Shown: positions 46,201-53,636 of the stretch, piece after piece
How positions within the stretch are numbered: position 1 is the stretch's first letter
Layout: the number at the start of each line of letters is the position of its first letter
DNA from: Cafeteria roenbergensis
Taxonomy: Eukaryota > Sar > Bigyra > Bicosoecida > Cafeteriaceae
NCBI GenBank assembly: GCA_008330645.1
Contig: VLTN01000001.1
Span: 1,469,564 to 1,533,563, forward strand
Length of the DNA: 64,000 nt
Reading direction: 5' to 3'
Program-made: the position numbers and the translations under genes
Notes under the pieces: generated by a model
Told to the model about the DNA's origin: nothing
The model's database searches: none
What the model saw: the letters and a program-made list of their open reading frames with translations, nothing else

Positions 46201-47037
46201 ACAGGGGCACACGCCGTGGTGGTGTTGGGGGCGTGTGCAGTGCTTGCTGTCGTCGGGCTTGGATTCCCCTTGCTGGTCGTGGCGGCGCTCAGAGGGACAA
46301 CTGGACGACCGAGTCTTCGCTTTTTGTACGATGGATACAGGCCGGGGTTGCTATGGTGGGAGAGCCTTGTCTTGGTGCGGAAGGCGGGGCTGGTTGTGGC
46401 CGCAAGCTTGGTGACTGACGCACCGAGTCAGGTTGCGGCGGCTATGCTTGTGCTGGTGCCATCGCTTTGGGCACAACTGCACTGCTCCCCTTACTCGCTT
46501 GCTCGGTTCAATGTGCTTGAAACACTATCCCTGCTGACAATGGTGCTGACTGCCACGGTGTCGCTCTTGTACTTGCGGGCCACGTCGGAGGCTGGAGGTT
46601 CGGTGTCTGGCAGTGGTACGGAAGTGGACCAGTCGCCGCTGTCGCTGGGTGTGGTGGACGTCACAGTGACAGTTGCATTGCTGGGATCAAACATGGTGGT
46701 GTTGGTGCTGCAGGGAATGGCGGCCGCACAGCTGGGCGTGCTGGACACATGCAGTCGCAGCTGCGATGGCTGTCGAGCATCAATGCCGACCATGCGGACG
46801 TCGCAGCCACTGGTAGCGCCCAGGACGAGTGCAATGAAGCCCAGGCTGCTTCATCCGCAGAATCCACAGGCTCGCCCCTCTGCAAGCGGCGAATGTTGGG
46901 GCCACAAGCAGGATACAAGCCGTGACCTGGCTGTTCGCAACCCCATGGCGCCTCGCCAGCGCTCAGCTAGAAGCGCCTTCAATCCGAAGAAAGCTTTTTC
47001 TGTGCGCGAGACCAAGGATCCAGTCCATGACGTGTGA
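37205..47037 (+). CDS. Giant EAR-propeller, IPT/TIG-repeat, multi-pass membrane protein (one-base frameshift)
   Basis: About 3,280 residues if a missing base near 42,336 is allowed for. A hydrophobic 'SLQLLLAWGVAGCNG' lies near the start. Seven EAR/EPTP-type blade repeats follow (about 37,700-38,780; e.g. 'HYLAVANSYDG', 'SVVYRWSS', 'HQRIPTLGARDW'). Then come many IPT/TIG domains, including four nearly identical 624-bp units. A Cys-rich GCC2/GCC3-like module ('CAPGQQP', 'CEVCADGSFSDGGPGASCQK', 'CGVCEDGW') precedes about eight membrane helices and a Ser-rich tail. Such ectodomain-plus-multi-TM proteins are widespread in protists and are thought to be surface receptors or adhesins. The start at 37,205 is the ATG nearest the hydrophobic segment. 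The frame breaks where one unit has GTCGGGGCTC while sister units have one more G. Confidence 0.75.
40487..43060. repeat. Four near-identical 624-bp coding repeats plus a partial fifth
   Basis: The marker TCGGTTGGGGGGGTGCCATGCG occurs at 40511, 41135, 41759, 42382 and 43006, spacings of 624, 624, 623 and 624. Each unit codes for 208 residues covering two IPT/TIG domains. Differences between units are few and partly alternate (units 1 and 3 versus 2 and 4 share variants such as CGCCTCC/CGCCGCC), which points to recent duplication of a two-unit block or gene conversion. The 623 spacing marks the one-base deletion. Confidence 0.95.
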
Positions 47038-47076
47038 ATCGCTCTGTTGTCCCTTTAGGCATAAAGTGGTCCTCAG

Positions 47077-47340
47077 CATCATTGGGGGGGGGGGTCGAAA
47101 ACTCGTGTCACACACCACTCAGATTAGGATTGAATGAACATCGTTGGGGGGGGTCGAAAACTCGCGTAACCATGCCACACACTCGAGTCACAGACTCACC
47201 AATAACCAATCCAACAACTCCATCACCGATGAAAATGAACATCGTTGGGGGGGGTCGAAAACTCGCGTAACCATGCCACACACTCGATTCACAGACTCAG
47301 CAATCACCAATCCAGCAACTCCATCACCGATGAGTCACAA
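47077..47340. repeat. Tandem repeats at the 3' end of the retrotransposon
   Basis: A 101-bp unit beginning GAACATCGTTGGGGGGGGTCG and carrying GAAAACTCGCGTAACCATGCC is present twice (from about 47136 and 47237), with a shorter, diverged copy at about 47077. Read on the minus strand the units lie after the element's stop codon, so they form its 3' tail. Tandem 3' repeats are known in several non-LTR elements. Confidence 0.8.
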
Positions 47341-47424
47341 ACCGCGCCAAACCCACAATCCCAAGTCTCAAGTCCCAGATCACTCCCATCACACTGCCAC
47401 GAGTCGCCAATCAGCCGCCCCTGC

Positions 47425-50400
47425 TCACCGCATACGCTCCACCTGCTGTCGCAGGTACTGCGTCTGCCCGATCAGCTGGGTCGCCAGTCCCTTGGCGATG
47501 ACCTCGTTCAGCCTCGACAGCCAGCGAAAGGCCCAGCGCGCACGCTCCCTCGGCCGGTCACCAAAGGCCGTGTCCGCCACCTTCTTGAGGAAGGCGAAGG
47601 CCGCCGGTCCCATGCGTCCCGTGGTCGTGATGACGAAGGGCACAATGGAGCTCATGTTGTCCTTTGTAGCTGAGCTCTTCTTGTACTCCCTCATCTTGTC
47701 ATTCTCACGGCGCTCGAGAAAGGCGTCCATGTTCTGCAGGCCCTGCGTCACGTAGGACTTGCTCACCGCCGAGGTGATCTGCACGTCGACGAGACAGGTG
47801 GTCTCGAAGTCGACGTGCACCCGCAGGTCCGGTCGCTTGCGCGCGGCCTCGCTGGACCCCGGCTGGGACCCGAAGCGCGTCTGCCCGTCCTGCCAGCTGG
47901 AGGGCTCCACCACCGACTGTAGTCCCGCCGAGCGCACCGCCGCGTGCAGGACGTCGCGGAAGTCGTTGTGCGCCCGGATGGTGGAGCCCTTGCCGCAGCG
48001 GCAGCGCGCTAGGTGATGCGCCACGCCGGAGACCCCGCCGATGTGGACGGTGCCTCTCGCGGTGGTGTCCCGCTGCACGCACGCGCAGTTGATCGACACG
48101 CCGTCCGGCACCACGTGGTCGGCCTCGGAGGCTCCGATGCGGTAGCGGGTGACCACCGCGAACTCCTCGTCTGTGAGCCCGCGGGGCCCCATCATCGTGT
48201 TGCGGAGCCAGTAGTGCGTTCCCGGCACGCACGCCTCTCGGAACGCGACCAGGTCGCTCATGACGCGCAGCATGGCCGGGTCGTCGATGTTGGCGACACG
48301 CTTCTCCGGCGTGTCCTTGGCCAGCGCCTCGGCCCTGCAGCGTGCTGTGCAGGCCCTGCGCGCCTTGGCCAGCCGGCGCAGGAAGACGCACTCGTGCTTG
48401 ATGCGCAGCATGTCGTCGTGGTGCAGCACCATCTTGCGCTGCCAGGGCGCCTCGGTCTGCTCGTTCGCCCGCGCTGTCACCCCGTCGCCGTACAGGCACT
48501 TGCGGAGCTTGGCCTTCAGCTCGCCCGGCAGCTTACCCAGGGTGTCGGGCAAGAAGCCCTCGAACCCTGTCGCTGCGGCCAGGCAGCGGGCTCCCTTGCA
48601 GGCCCTGATGAACTCCTCCACCAGGTTTGCAGTTGCCTCCATGTCATCCGACGACTCGTCGTCAGATCTGAGCTCCATCATCGCCTCCAGCGCCAGCTCC
48701 TCGATCTCGGCGCGCAGCTCTTCCAGGCCCTCGACAGCCCCCGCGATGTCCGACCTCCACACGTGTGCCAGCTGGTAGCGCTTCTTCACCCTGGCGGCAT
48801 GAAGGTCGGCCTCCTTGCCCACGACGCAGTCCTTGTCCGGCCTGAAGTACCGTGCCTCGGTGCAGGCGTCCTTGTACTCCTTGCTGTCCCGCTCGTAGTC
48901 CCGGTAGGCTCCCTTGGCGACCTCCTCGCATCGCAGCAGGATGTCGCCCACCTCCTTGGTCGCATCGCTGCGGTCTGAGCGCTTCAGCGAGCTCCTCACG
49001 AGTTTCTTGAGCGAGATGCCCTTCCAGTTGGGGTCGTTGCCGTCCGCGTCCGCGTCGGGTCCGTCCCTGGCCAACCCGATCGCCGGCGTTTGCCTGACCG
49101 AGTAGACCTGTGCCGCATCCGCTCTCGGCTGTGCGGCATCAGATGTCTCTTGGCCGGTTGGAGCGCCAGCCGCACTAGCTGCCGCTGCGCCGCCGCCGCT
49201 CGTCGTCATCTCGGTCGCCGCTCCCGCCGCGCTGGCGGCAGCCGCACCTCCGCCGACCGTCTGGCCTCCGCTTGTCGGTGTTGGCTGATGCCCCGGTTCA
49301 GCCGCTCCCCCCGTACCGCTGACGAGCCACCCATCCAGCGTACCTGCAAGCTGCTGCCCGTGCGCCGGGCCCTCCTCGCAGTCCTCCTTGGACTCGCTCT
49401 CTCCGACCGCCGGGTGGTCCACCCACGGCGTGCCGCCCGCTGCAGCAGCCGCCGCACCTGACTCATCCTCCGCTTCCGCCTCGCCGGCGTTGGCTGGTCC
49501 CGCTCCGGCACCACTCCCCGACGCCGCTTCGCCTCCGCCTCCACCAGTGCCGGGTCCGTCGAGGGCCTCCTCCGGCGGTGGTGCCATCTCGAACCGCCCT
49601 TTCCGCATGTCCCGAACGGCCTCGATGAAGCCCGCTGTCGCCTCGAAGCGGAACTGCGCCACGCCAGGCAGGCCCATGCCCCCGGCTTTGCAGCCCCTGC
49701 TCAGCATCTTTGCCAGCCTCATCTGAGCGTAGCCTCCCTTCTTCAAGGCCGAGTTGGACGCTGCCGATGCTAGCCGAGTCACACCATCGGCTTCCCGGCC
49801 CAGGAGCGCCCACCACGCCTCCCGCCTTGCGTGCTCGTCCGGCAGCCCCCGAACAAGCGCCTCGATGGCCTTGGACATGGCCTCACGGAAGCCGTCCTCG
49901 GTCACCGTGCACATCTCGTCCGAGAGCGCGTGGCCGATCGCATCCAGCTCCGTCTTGTGCGCTACTGCCGACAGGTTGGCCAGCAGCGCCGCATGGAACA
50001 CCGCCAGCTCCTGGCCCGCCGCCGCACCCGCTGCTCTGTGCAGGTAGCTGAACTTCTGGCCCACCACCGACAGCAGCAGGTGGTGCGCCCGCTTGAGCCC
50101 GCAGACCTCGATGCCCGCGAGCAGGCGCTCCGCGGCCGGCCCAAACTCTTTCTCCAGTCGCTTCATCGAGTGCTCAAGTGCCACCTCCGGCGGGAGTTCC
50201 TCCCCTACAGGACACTGCAGCACCGCCACGCTCCGTTCGGTGAGGTGGCACCCCTCCAGCACCGAGGGTGGGGACCCTGGATCGTCCCTACTCCGCTTCA
50301 TCTCCCGCCGAATTCTGGCTTTGGTTCTCTCGAGCTGTCCTCGCTTGCACAGCACCTGGGTCTTGTCGGCGTTCATCCGCAGCCCCACCGTGCTGAGCCG

Positions 50401-51888
50401 CTCGGCCAGCATCTGGGCTGCCTTGAAGGCGCTCCTCCTCGGGCCCACGAGCGTCGTGTCGTCGGCCATCTGCAAGATGAGCACATCTGGGAAGGCGCGC
50501 CTCACCTCGTCCACCAGGGGGTGCACTGCGATCGCAAACAGTGCGCCCGCTGCCGGGTCGCCTTGACGCACGCCCCTGTTGGACTCCAGCTCAAAGACCT
50601 CGCCCTCGTCCGTGGCAAAGAGGAGCGGGCTGGACGAGCCGTACAGCGCCAGCACCGCCGGCACGAGCTTCTCGTCCAACCGCCGCACCTCCTCGATCAT
50701 CGCGCGCCTGGAGACGGAGTTGTAGGCGTTGGCCATGTCCAACGCTACCACCACCGTTCTGATCTCTCCCTCCTCGAACGCGGTGCGGACAGCATGGACC
50801 AGCCTGCACGACCCGTCTCGGCAGCCCAGGAACTGGAAGCGCAGCTGGTCCAGCAGTCCGTGCTTCCCCAGGATGGTGTTCACCACCTTGCCCACCAGCT
50901 TGCCCAGGCCCGAGACCATGGCCACCGGCCTGATCTTGCCGTTGCCCTTGGGAATCGCCATCAGGGTTGACGATCCAAGGACCCTGCGCTCCTCGGCAGA
51001 GAGGTCGTTCCTCAACGCCCTTCGGACAAATGACACGAGCGCATCCAGGTCCTTCTCGGCGATGTTCTCCAGCTGCTTCGCGACCATGCCGTCCGGGCCC
51101 ACGGCCTTCTTGTGCGGCATCGACTGAATCGCCGCCGACACCATTTCCCGGAGCTCGGAGTCGGTGAGGTCCGGCGCTTCTCCCTCCACTGTGCCGTCGA
51201 CCACCTCGTCCTCGCTCGGGTGCAGGTTCATCAACGCTTCCAGCGTCTCCCTGTCCTGCGCGACGGTGCCCGCCGATGCCATGCTCTTCGCCAGGTCCTT
51301 GGCGGAAGTGCCGTTTTGACGCCGCAGATACGCCTTCAGGGCCGCTACCGTGGTGAGCTGCACCCTTATTCCCGCCGCTTGCTCGACGGTCGGGTGGCCC
51401 TCCGCGTTGCCTCTGCGCCCAGCACCCGCCAGGGACGCCGCCGCTGCCATGGTGCCATGCTGTAAGGTGGGCTCGAGCGCCACCGGCACGTGCTCGCTCA
51501 CCGCCTTGCGCTGCCGCAGTTTGTCCGCGGCAAAGGCCTCGCCGAAGGTGCACTGCCGGAGCAGCGCCTTGATGTACCACTGCACCCACTTCTTGGAGGG
51601 ACATCCGTGTCGCAGGAAGGCTCCCTTGGCGAGGCTGTCCGGAGAGCTGGTGGAGCACCGCTTGCACCGCCCGTCCCCACACGCCGTCTCTCCGTCAGAG
51701 AGTGGCGTCTCGTTGCCTCCTGCTTCCGCCATCGCTCCCGTCACGTCCTCCGCGTCATCCCCCTCCAATCCGTGGCTTGCATCCATGTCCCCCTCCTCGC
51801 CCGTCGGTGGCTCCGCTGTCCGGTTCGCTCCGGCCAACTGCCCTGCGACTCCTGCCGCCGCCGTCACCTCCGCCTCGAGCTGCGGCAT
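47425..51888 (-). CDS. Retrotransposon polyprotein: reverse transcriptase and restriction-like endonuclease
   Basis: From the first in-frame ATG about 1,487 residues; the frame stays open upstream to the provirus border. The RT begins at about 51,130 ('MPHKKAVGPDGMVAKQLE', 'LMAIPKGNGKIRPVAMVSGL'), with catalytic motifs 'VVALDMANAYNSVSR', 'NRGVRQGDPAAGALFA' and 'LQMADDTTLVG' (about 50,463). An Ala/Gly-rich linker follows. The C-terminal part has a Cys/His cluster ('CACVQRD...HHLARCRCG', about 48,000-48,080), then 'IRAHNDFRDVL' and 'KRPDLRVHVDF...LVDVQIT' (about 47,770-47,840), which fits the RHN-PD-D motif order of R2-type endonucleases. It copies its RNA into DNA at a nicked target. The catalytic Lys of the PD-(D/E)xK motif is not obvious (QIT). 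Confidence 0.85.
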   Translation of the reverse strand: MPQLEAEVTAAAGVAGQLAGANRTAEPPTGEEGDMDASHGLEGDDAEDVTGAMAEAGGNETPLSDGETACGDGRCKRCSTSSPDSLAKGAFLRHGCPSKKWVQWYIKALLRQCTFGEAFAADKLRQRKAVSEHVPVALEPTLQHGTMAAAASLAGAGRRGNAEGHPTVEQAAGIRVQLTTVAALKAYLRRQNGTSAKDLAKSMASAGTVAQDRETLEALMNLHPSEDEVVDGTVEGEAPDLTDSELREMVSAAIQSMPHKKAVGPDGMVAKQLENIAEKDLDALVSFVRRALRNDLSAEERRVLGSSTLMAIPKGNGKIRPVAMVSGLGKLVGKVVNTILGKHGLLDQLRFQFLGCRDGSCRLVHAVRTAFEEGEIRTVVVALDMANAYNSVSRRAMIEEVRRLDEKLVPAVLALYGSSSPLLFATDEGEVFELESNRGVRQGDPAAGALFAIAVHPLVDEVRRAFPDVLILQMADDTTLVGPRRSAFKAAQMLAERLSTVGLRMNADKTQVLCKRGQLERTKARIRREMKRSRDDPGSPPSVLEGCHLTERSVAVLQCPVGEELPPEVALEHSMKRLEKEFGPAAERLLAGIEVCGLKRAHHLLLSVVGQKFSYLHRAAGAAAGQELAVFHAALLANLSAVAHKTELDAIGHALSDEMCTVTEDGFREAMSKAIEALVRGLPDEHARREAWWALLGREADGVTRLASAASNSALKKGGYAQMRLAKMLSRGCKAGGMGLPGVAQFRFEATAGFIEAVRDMRKGRFEMAPPPEEALDGPGTGGGGGEAASGSGAGAGPANAGEAEAEDESGAAAAAAGGTPWVDHPAVGESESKEDCEEGPAHGQQLAGTLDGWLVSGTGGAAEPGHQPTPTSGGQTVGGGAAAASAAGAATEMTTSGGGAAAASAAGAPTGQETSDAAQPRADAAQVYSVRQTPAIGLARDGPDADADGNDPNWKGISLKKLVRSSLKRSDRSDATKEVGDILLRCEEVAKGAYRDYERDSKEYKDACTEARYFRPDKDCVVGKEADLHAARVKKRYQLAHVWRSDIAGAVEGLEELRAEIEELALEAMMELRSDDESSDDMEATANLVEEFIRACKGARCLAAATGFEGFLPDTLGKLPGELKAKLRKCLYGDGVTARANEQTEAPWQRKMVLHHDDMLRIKHECVFLRRLAKARRACTARCRAEALAKDTPEKRVANIDDPAMLRVMSDLVAFREACVPGTHYWLRNTMMGPRGLTDEEFAVVTRYRIGASEADHVVPDGVSINCACVQRDTTARGTVHIGGVSGVAHHLARCRCGKGSTIRAHNDFRDVLHAAVRSAGLQSVVEPSSWQDGQTRFGSQPGSSEAARKRPDLRVHVDFETTCLVDVQITSAVSKSYVTQGLQNMDAFLERRENDKMREYKKSSATKDNMSSIVPFVITTTGRMGPAAFAFLKKVADTAFGDRPRERARWAFRWLSRLNEVIAKGLATQLIGQTQYLRQQVERMR

Positions 51889-52031
51889 GGTGCTGTGAAC
51901 CTGTCCTACACTCGGGTCCACCGCCACGTTTGCAGCCGATGGACCAAGCGCTCCGCCAGTTGCGCCAGCCTCCTCCGCCGACTCGTCCTCCTCCCTACTC
52001 GCCTCCTCCTCATCCGCCGCCGGGTCACCCT

Positions 52032-52163
52032 CTGTTATAGTTTAATATATTTCTGGATATGATGATATTTCAGCGCGGCCAAAAATGTGTGTATAGTACT
52101 ATACACACATTTTTGGCCGCGCTGAAATATCATCATATCCAGAAATATATTAAACTATAACAG
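52032..52163. repeat. Perfect 132-bp palindrome at the provirus left border
   Basis: Two 66-bp arms, starting CTGTTATAGTTTAATATATT and ending in its complement AATATATTAAACTATAACAG, are exact inverted copies around the centre TAGT/ACTA with no spacer. The outermost bases (T at both 52,031 and 52,164) no longer pair. The left edge coincides with the end of GC-rich DNA. It could be a folded-back terminus, two abutting terminal repeats, or a replication-junction sequence. Confidence 0.95.
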
Positions 52164-52220
52164 TGATTTTTCTCTGAATATATTGAAAACAGTGAAATAT
52201 ATTTGCCAAATATGTGTATA

Positions 52221-52430
52221 GTACTTATCGACGTCGATAAGTACCTATAAGTACCTGGGAAATTCTCAGCAAGCATTACGGGATAAAAATTATCCAATGT
52301 TGCCAAAAAAGTCAGCGGGTAAACAAAATGTATGTATAGTACTTATCGACGTCGATAAGTACCTGGGAAATTCTCAGCAAGCATTGCCTGCTAAAAATTA
52401 TCCAATGTTGCCAAAAAAGTCAGCGGGTAA
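52221..52430. repeat. Two 24-bp palindromes, each followed by a 74-bp direct repeat
   Basis: GTACTTATCGACGTCGATAAGTAC occurs at 52221-52244 and 52339-52362, each preceded by a version of TGTATAGTAC. Each is followed by a 74-bp direct repeat (52249-52322 and 52357-52430) starting AAGTACCTGGGAAATTCTCA and differing only around the tenth of its length near ACGGGATA/GCCTGCTA. The arrangement lies in the non-coding left end and looks like binding sites for an initiator, terminal protein or integrase. Confidence 0.85.
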
Positions 52431-52544
52431 TTATCCCCCATGCTGTACAGCGATTTTTGCAATAATTGGTTGAAAGCCATGGGGTACCCCCCATGGGTTC
52501 AGTGCAATTTCGGGTATTATTACTCTGTGGGAGCATTTTGAGAA

Positions 52545-52830
52545 TTAGTGGAGGTGTCTTGCTTTATTGGTTTTCTCTATAGTAAAATGTATAAACCGAG
52601 ACAGGGGCTCTTATCATCTTGTACATACATTTCTCGTTTGGCCATTCCTCAGAGGATTAGCAGGTGTCTCGGTTAATCCTTTTTCTCTATAGTAAAATGT
52701 ATAAACCAAGACAGGGCTCTTATCATCTTGTACACGTTTTAGACTATGGGGTATTCTGTGTGTATAGCGTTAGTGGAGGTGTCTCGGTTAATACTTTTTC
52801 TTTATAGTAAAATGTATAAACCAAGACAGC
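52545..52830. repeat. Three ~110-bp tandem repeats with TCTCTATAGTAAAATG core
   Basis: Units begin around 52545, 52656 and 52770 with GTGGAGGTGTCTCGGTTAAT-type sequence, then TTTTCTCTATAGTAAAATGT (52571, 52681; TTTTCTTTATAGTAAAATGT at 52796), then ATAAACCAAGACAG and, in the first two, CTCTTATCATCTTGTACA. The last phrase recurs near 52960. AT-rich TCTA cores resemble late promoters of the giant virus CroV and of mavirus. The array lies upstream of the HNH gene and within the probable terminal repeat. Confidence 0.75.
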
Positions 52831-53026
52831 GTACAAAACACAACTGCAGTTTTTGGGGAAAGTCGTCGAAACTTTAGCGGGTACTGCGGGCTGGGGAATT
52901 ACCAGGGTGGGGAAAAGGGGGAGTTTTGGTGGGTTTGTGTGTATACTAAAAATTCCTGTTATCATCTTGTACACACTTTTTTGGGGGCGTTTGATGTCCT
53001 AAACGTTTTTTACTTTACTATAACAG

Positions 53027-53635
53027 ATGCCAGGACAGAGAGCACTTACTAAGGAATATAATCGTCGTATTCGCGAACATGGTGAAACCCTGGACATTGA
53101 GATTAGTGACCCAGTGCTTTACCGAGACTTGATGACCATTGTGAAGAATCACCATGAATGGGAGGAGAGGAAAGAGGGAGTTGTTGGTCTCTCAATCCAA
53201 AGACATTCTATTTCGCATCAACTATGTCTGCATCTGAACTATGAAGATGGTCGATACGACACGATTTCCGTTGCATCGTGTGTCTCTGGACGGGGGTGGA
53301 CACCACTCCGGACAATCGCAGTGTCAATGCGCCATGAGGTTCATGAACAGAGAACTGAGTATCTTGACGCCAACCCGGTATGTTGTGCGTGTGGAAATTA
53401 CTTTAATTTGGAAGTTGACCACACCGGGGGAATGGAATTCAAGGACTTGCGTGACGCATTTGTAAAAGAGCATGGGATTACGGACAAGCATTTTCACAAG
53501 AACGCTGACGGAAACCCTGCTTTCATTGACCGCGAACTGGCGTCACTGTGGCGCACGTATCACCTTGAGAACGCGAAACTCCAGACCCTCTGCAAGACAT
53601 GTCACAAAGCGAAGACTTTTGGGTGGTCTGTGTGA
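53027..53635 (+). CDS. HNH endonuclease-like protein
   Basis: A 202-residue frame. The C-terminal half carries 'CCACGNYFNLEVDHTGG' (Cys119 and Cys122 form a CxxC knuckle, Asp131-His132 the catalytic His context) and 'LCKTCHKAKT' (Cys189, Cys192, His193), a zinc-stabilised HNH layout. The N-terminal 110 residues are unassigned. It is the first gene inside the left terminus, convergent with the integrase (stop codons 1 bp apart). It could act in DNA processing, host-DNA attack or as a homing-type nuclease; the sequence does not tell which. It starts right after CTATAACAG, the same phrase that ends the border palindrome. Confidence 0.75.
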   Translation: MPGQRALTKEYNRRIREHGETLDIEISDPVLYRDLMTIVKNHHEWEERKEGVVGLSIQRHSISHQLCLHLNYEDGRYDTISVASCVSGRGWTPLRTIAVSMRHEVHEQRTEYLDANPVCCACGNYFNLEVDHTGGMEFKDLRDAFVKEHGITDKHFHKNADGNPAFIDRELASLWRTYHLENAKLQTLCKTCHKAKTFGWSV

Positions 53636-53636
53636 A

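Larger units (their letters stand above)
47077..52031 (-). mobile_element. Non-LTR retrotransposon with restriction-like endonuclease
   Basis: A GC-rich element on the minus strand. Its single large frame combines a LINE-type reverse transcriptase with a C-terminal zinc motif and PD-(D/E)xK nuclease, the layout of R2/CRE/NeSL-type elements. Its 3' tail is a tandem repeat that ends about 40 bp from the stop codon of the giant receptor-like gene. Its 5' side runs directly into the provirus palindrome at 52,032 with the reading frame still open. No long terminal repeats or tyrosine recombinase are seen, so it is not a DIRS/Ngaro element. Confidence 0.8.

Noticed and set aside
47425-52031. Ngaro/DIRS-type retrotransposon, as known inside Cafeteria virophages
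   Set aside because: No tyrosine recombinase, RNase H or split repeats; the RT is LINE-type with a restriction-like endonuclease.
52164-53026. Coding sequence in the left end of the provirus, including a minus-strand 76-codon frame at 52,744-52,974
   Set aside because: The frame crosses the tandem repeat units and shows no conserved motif; the region looks non-coding.
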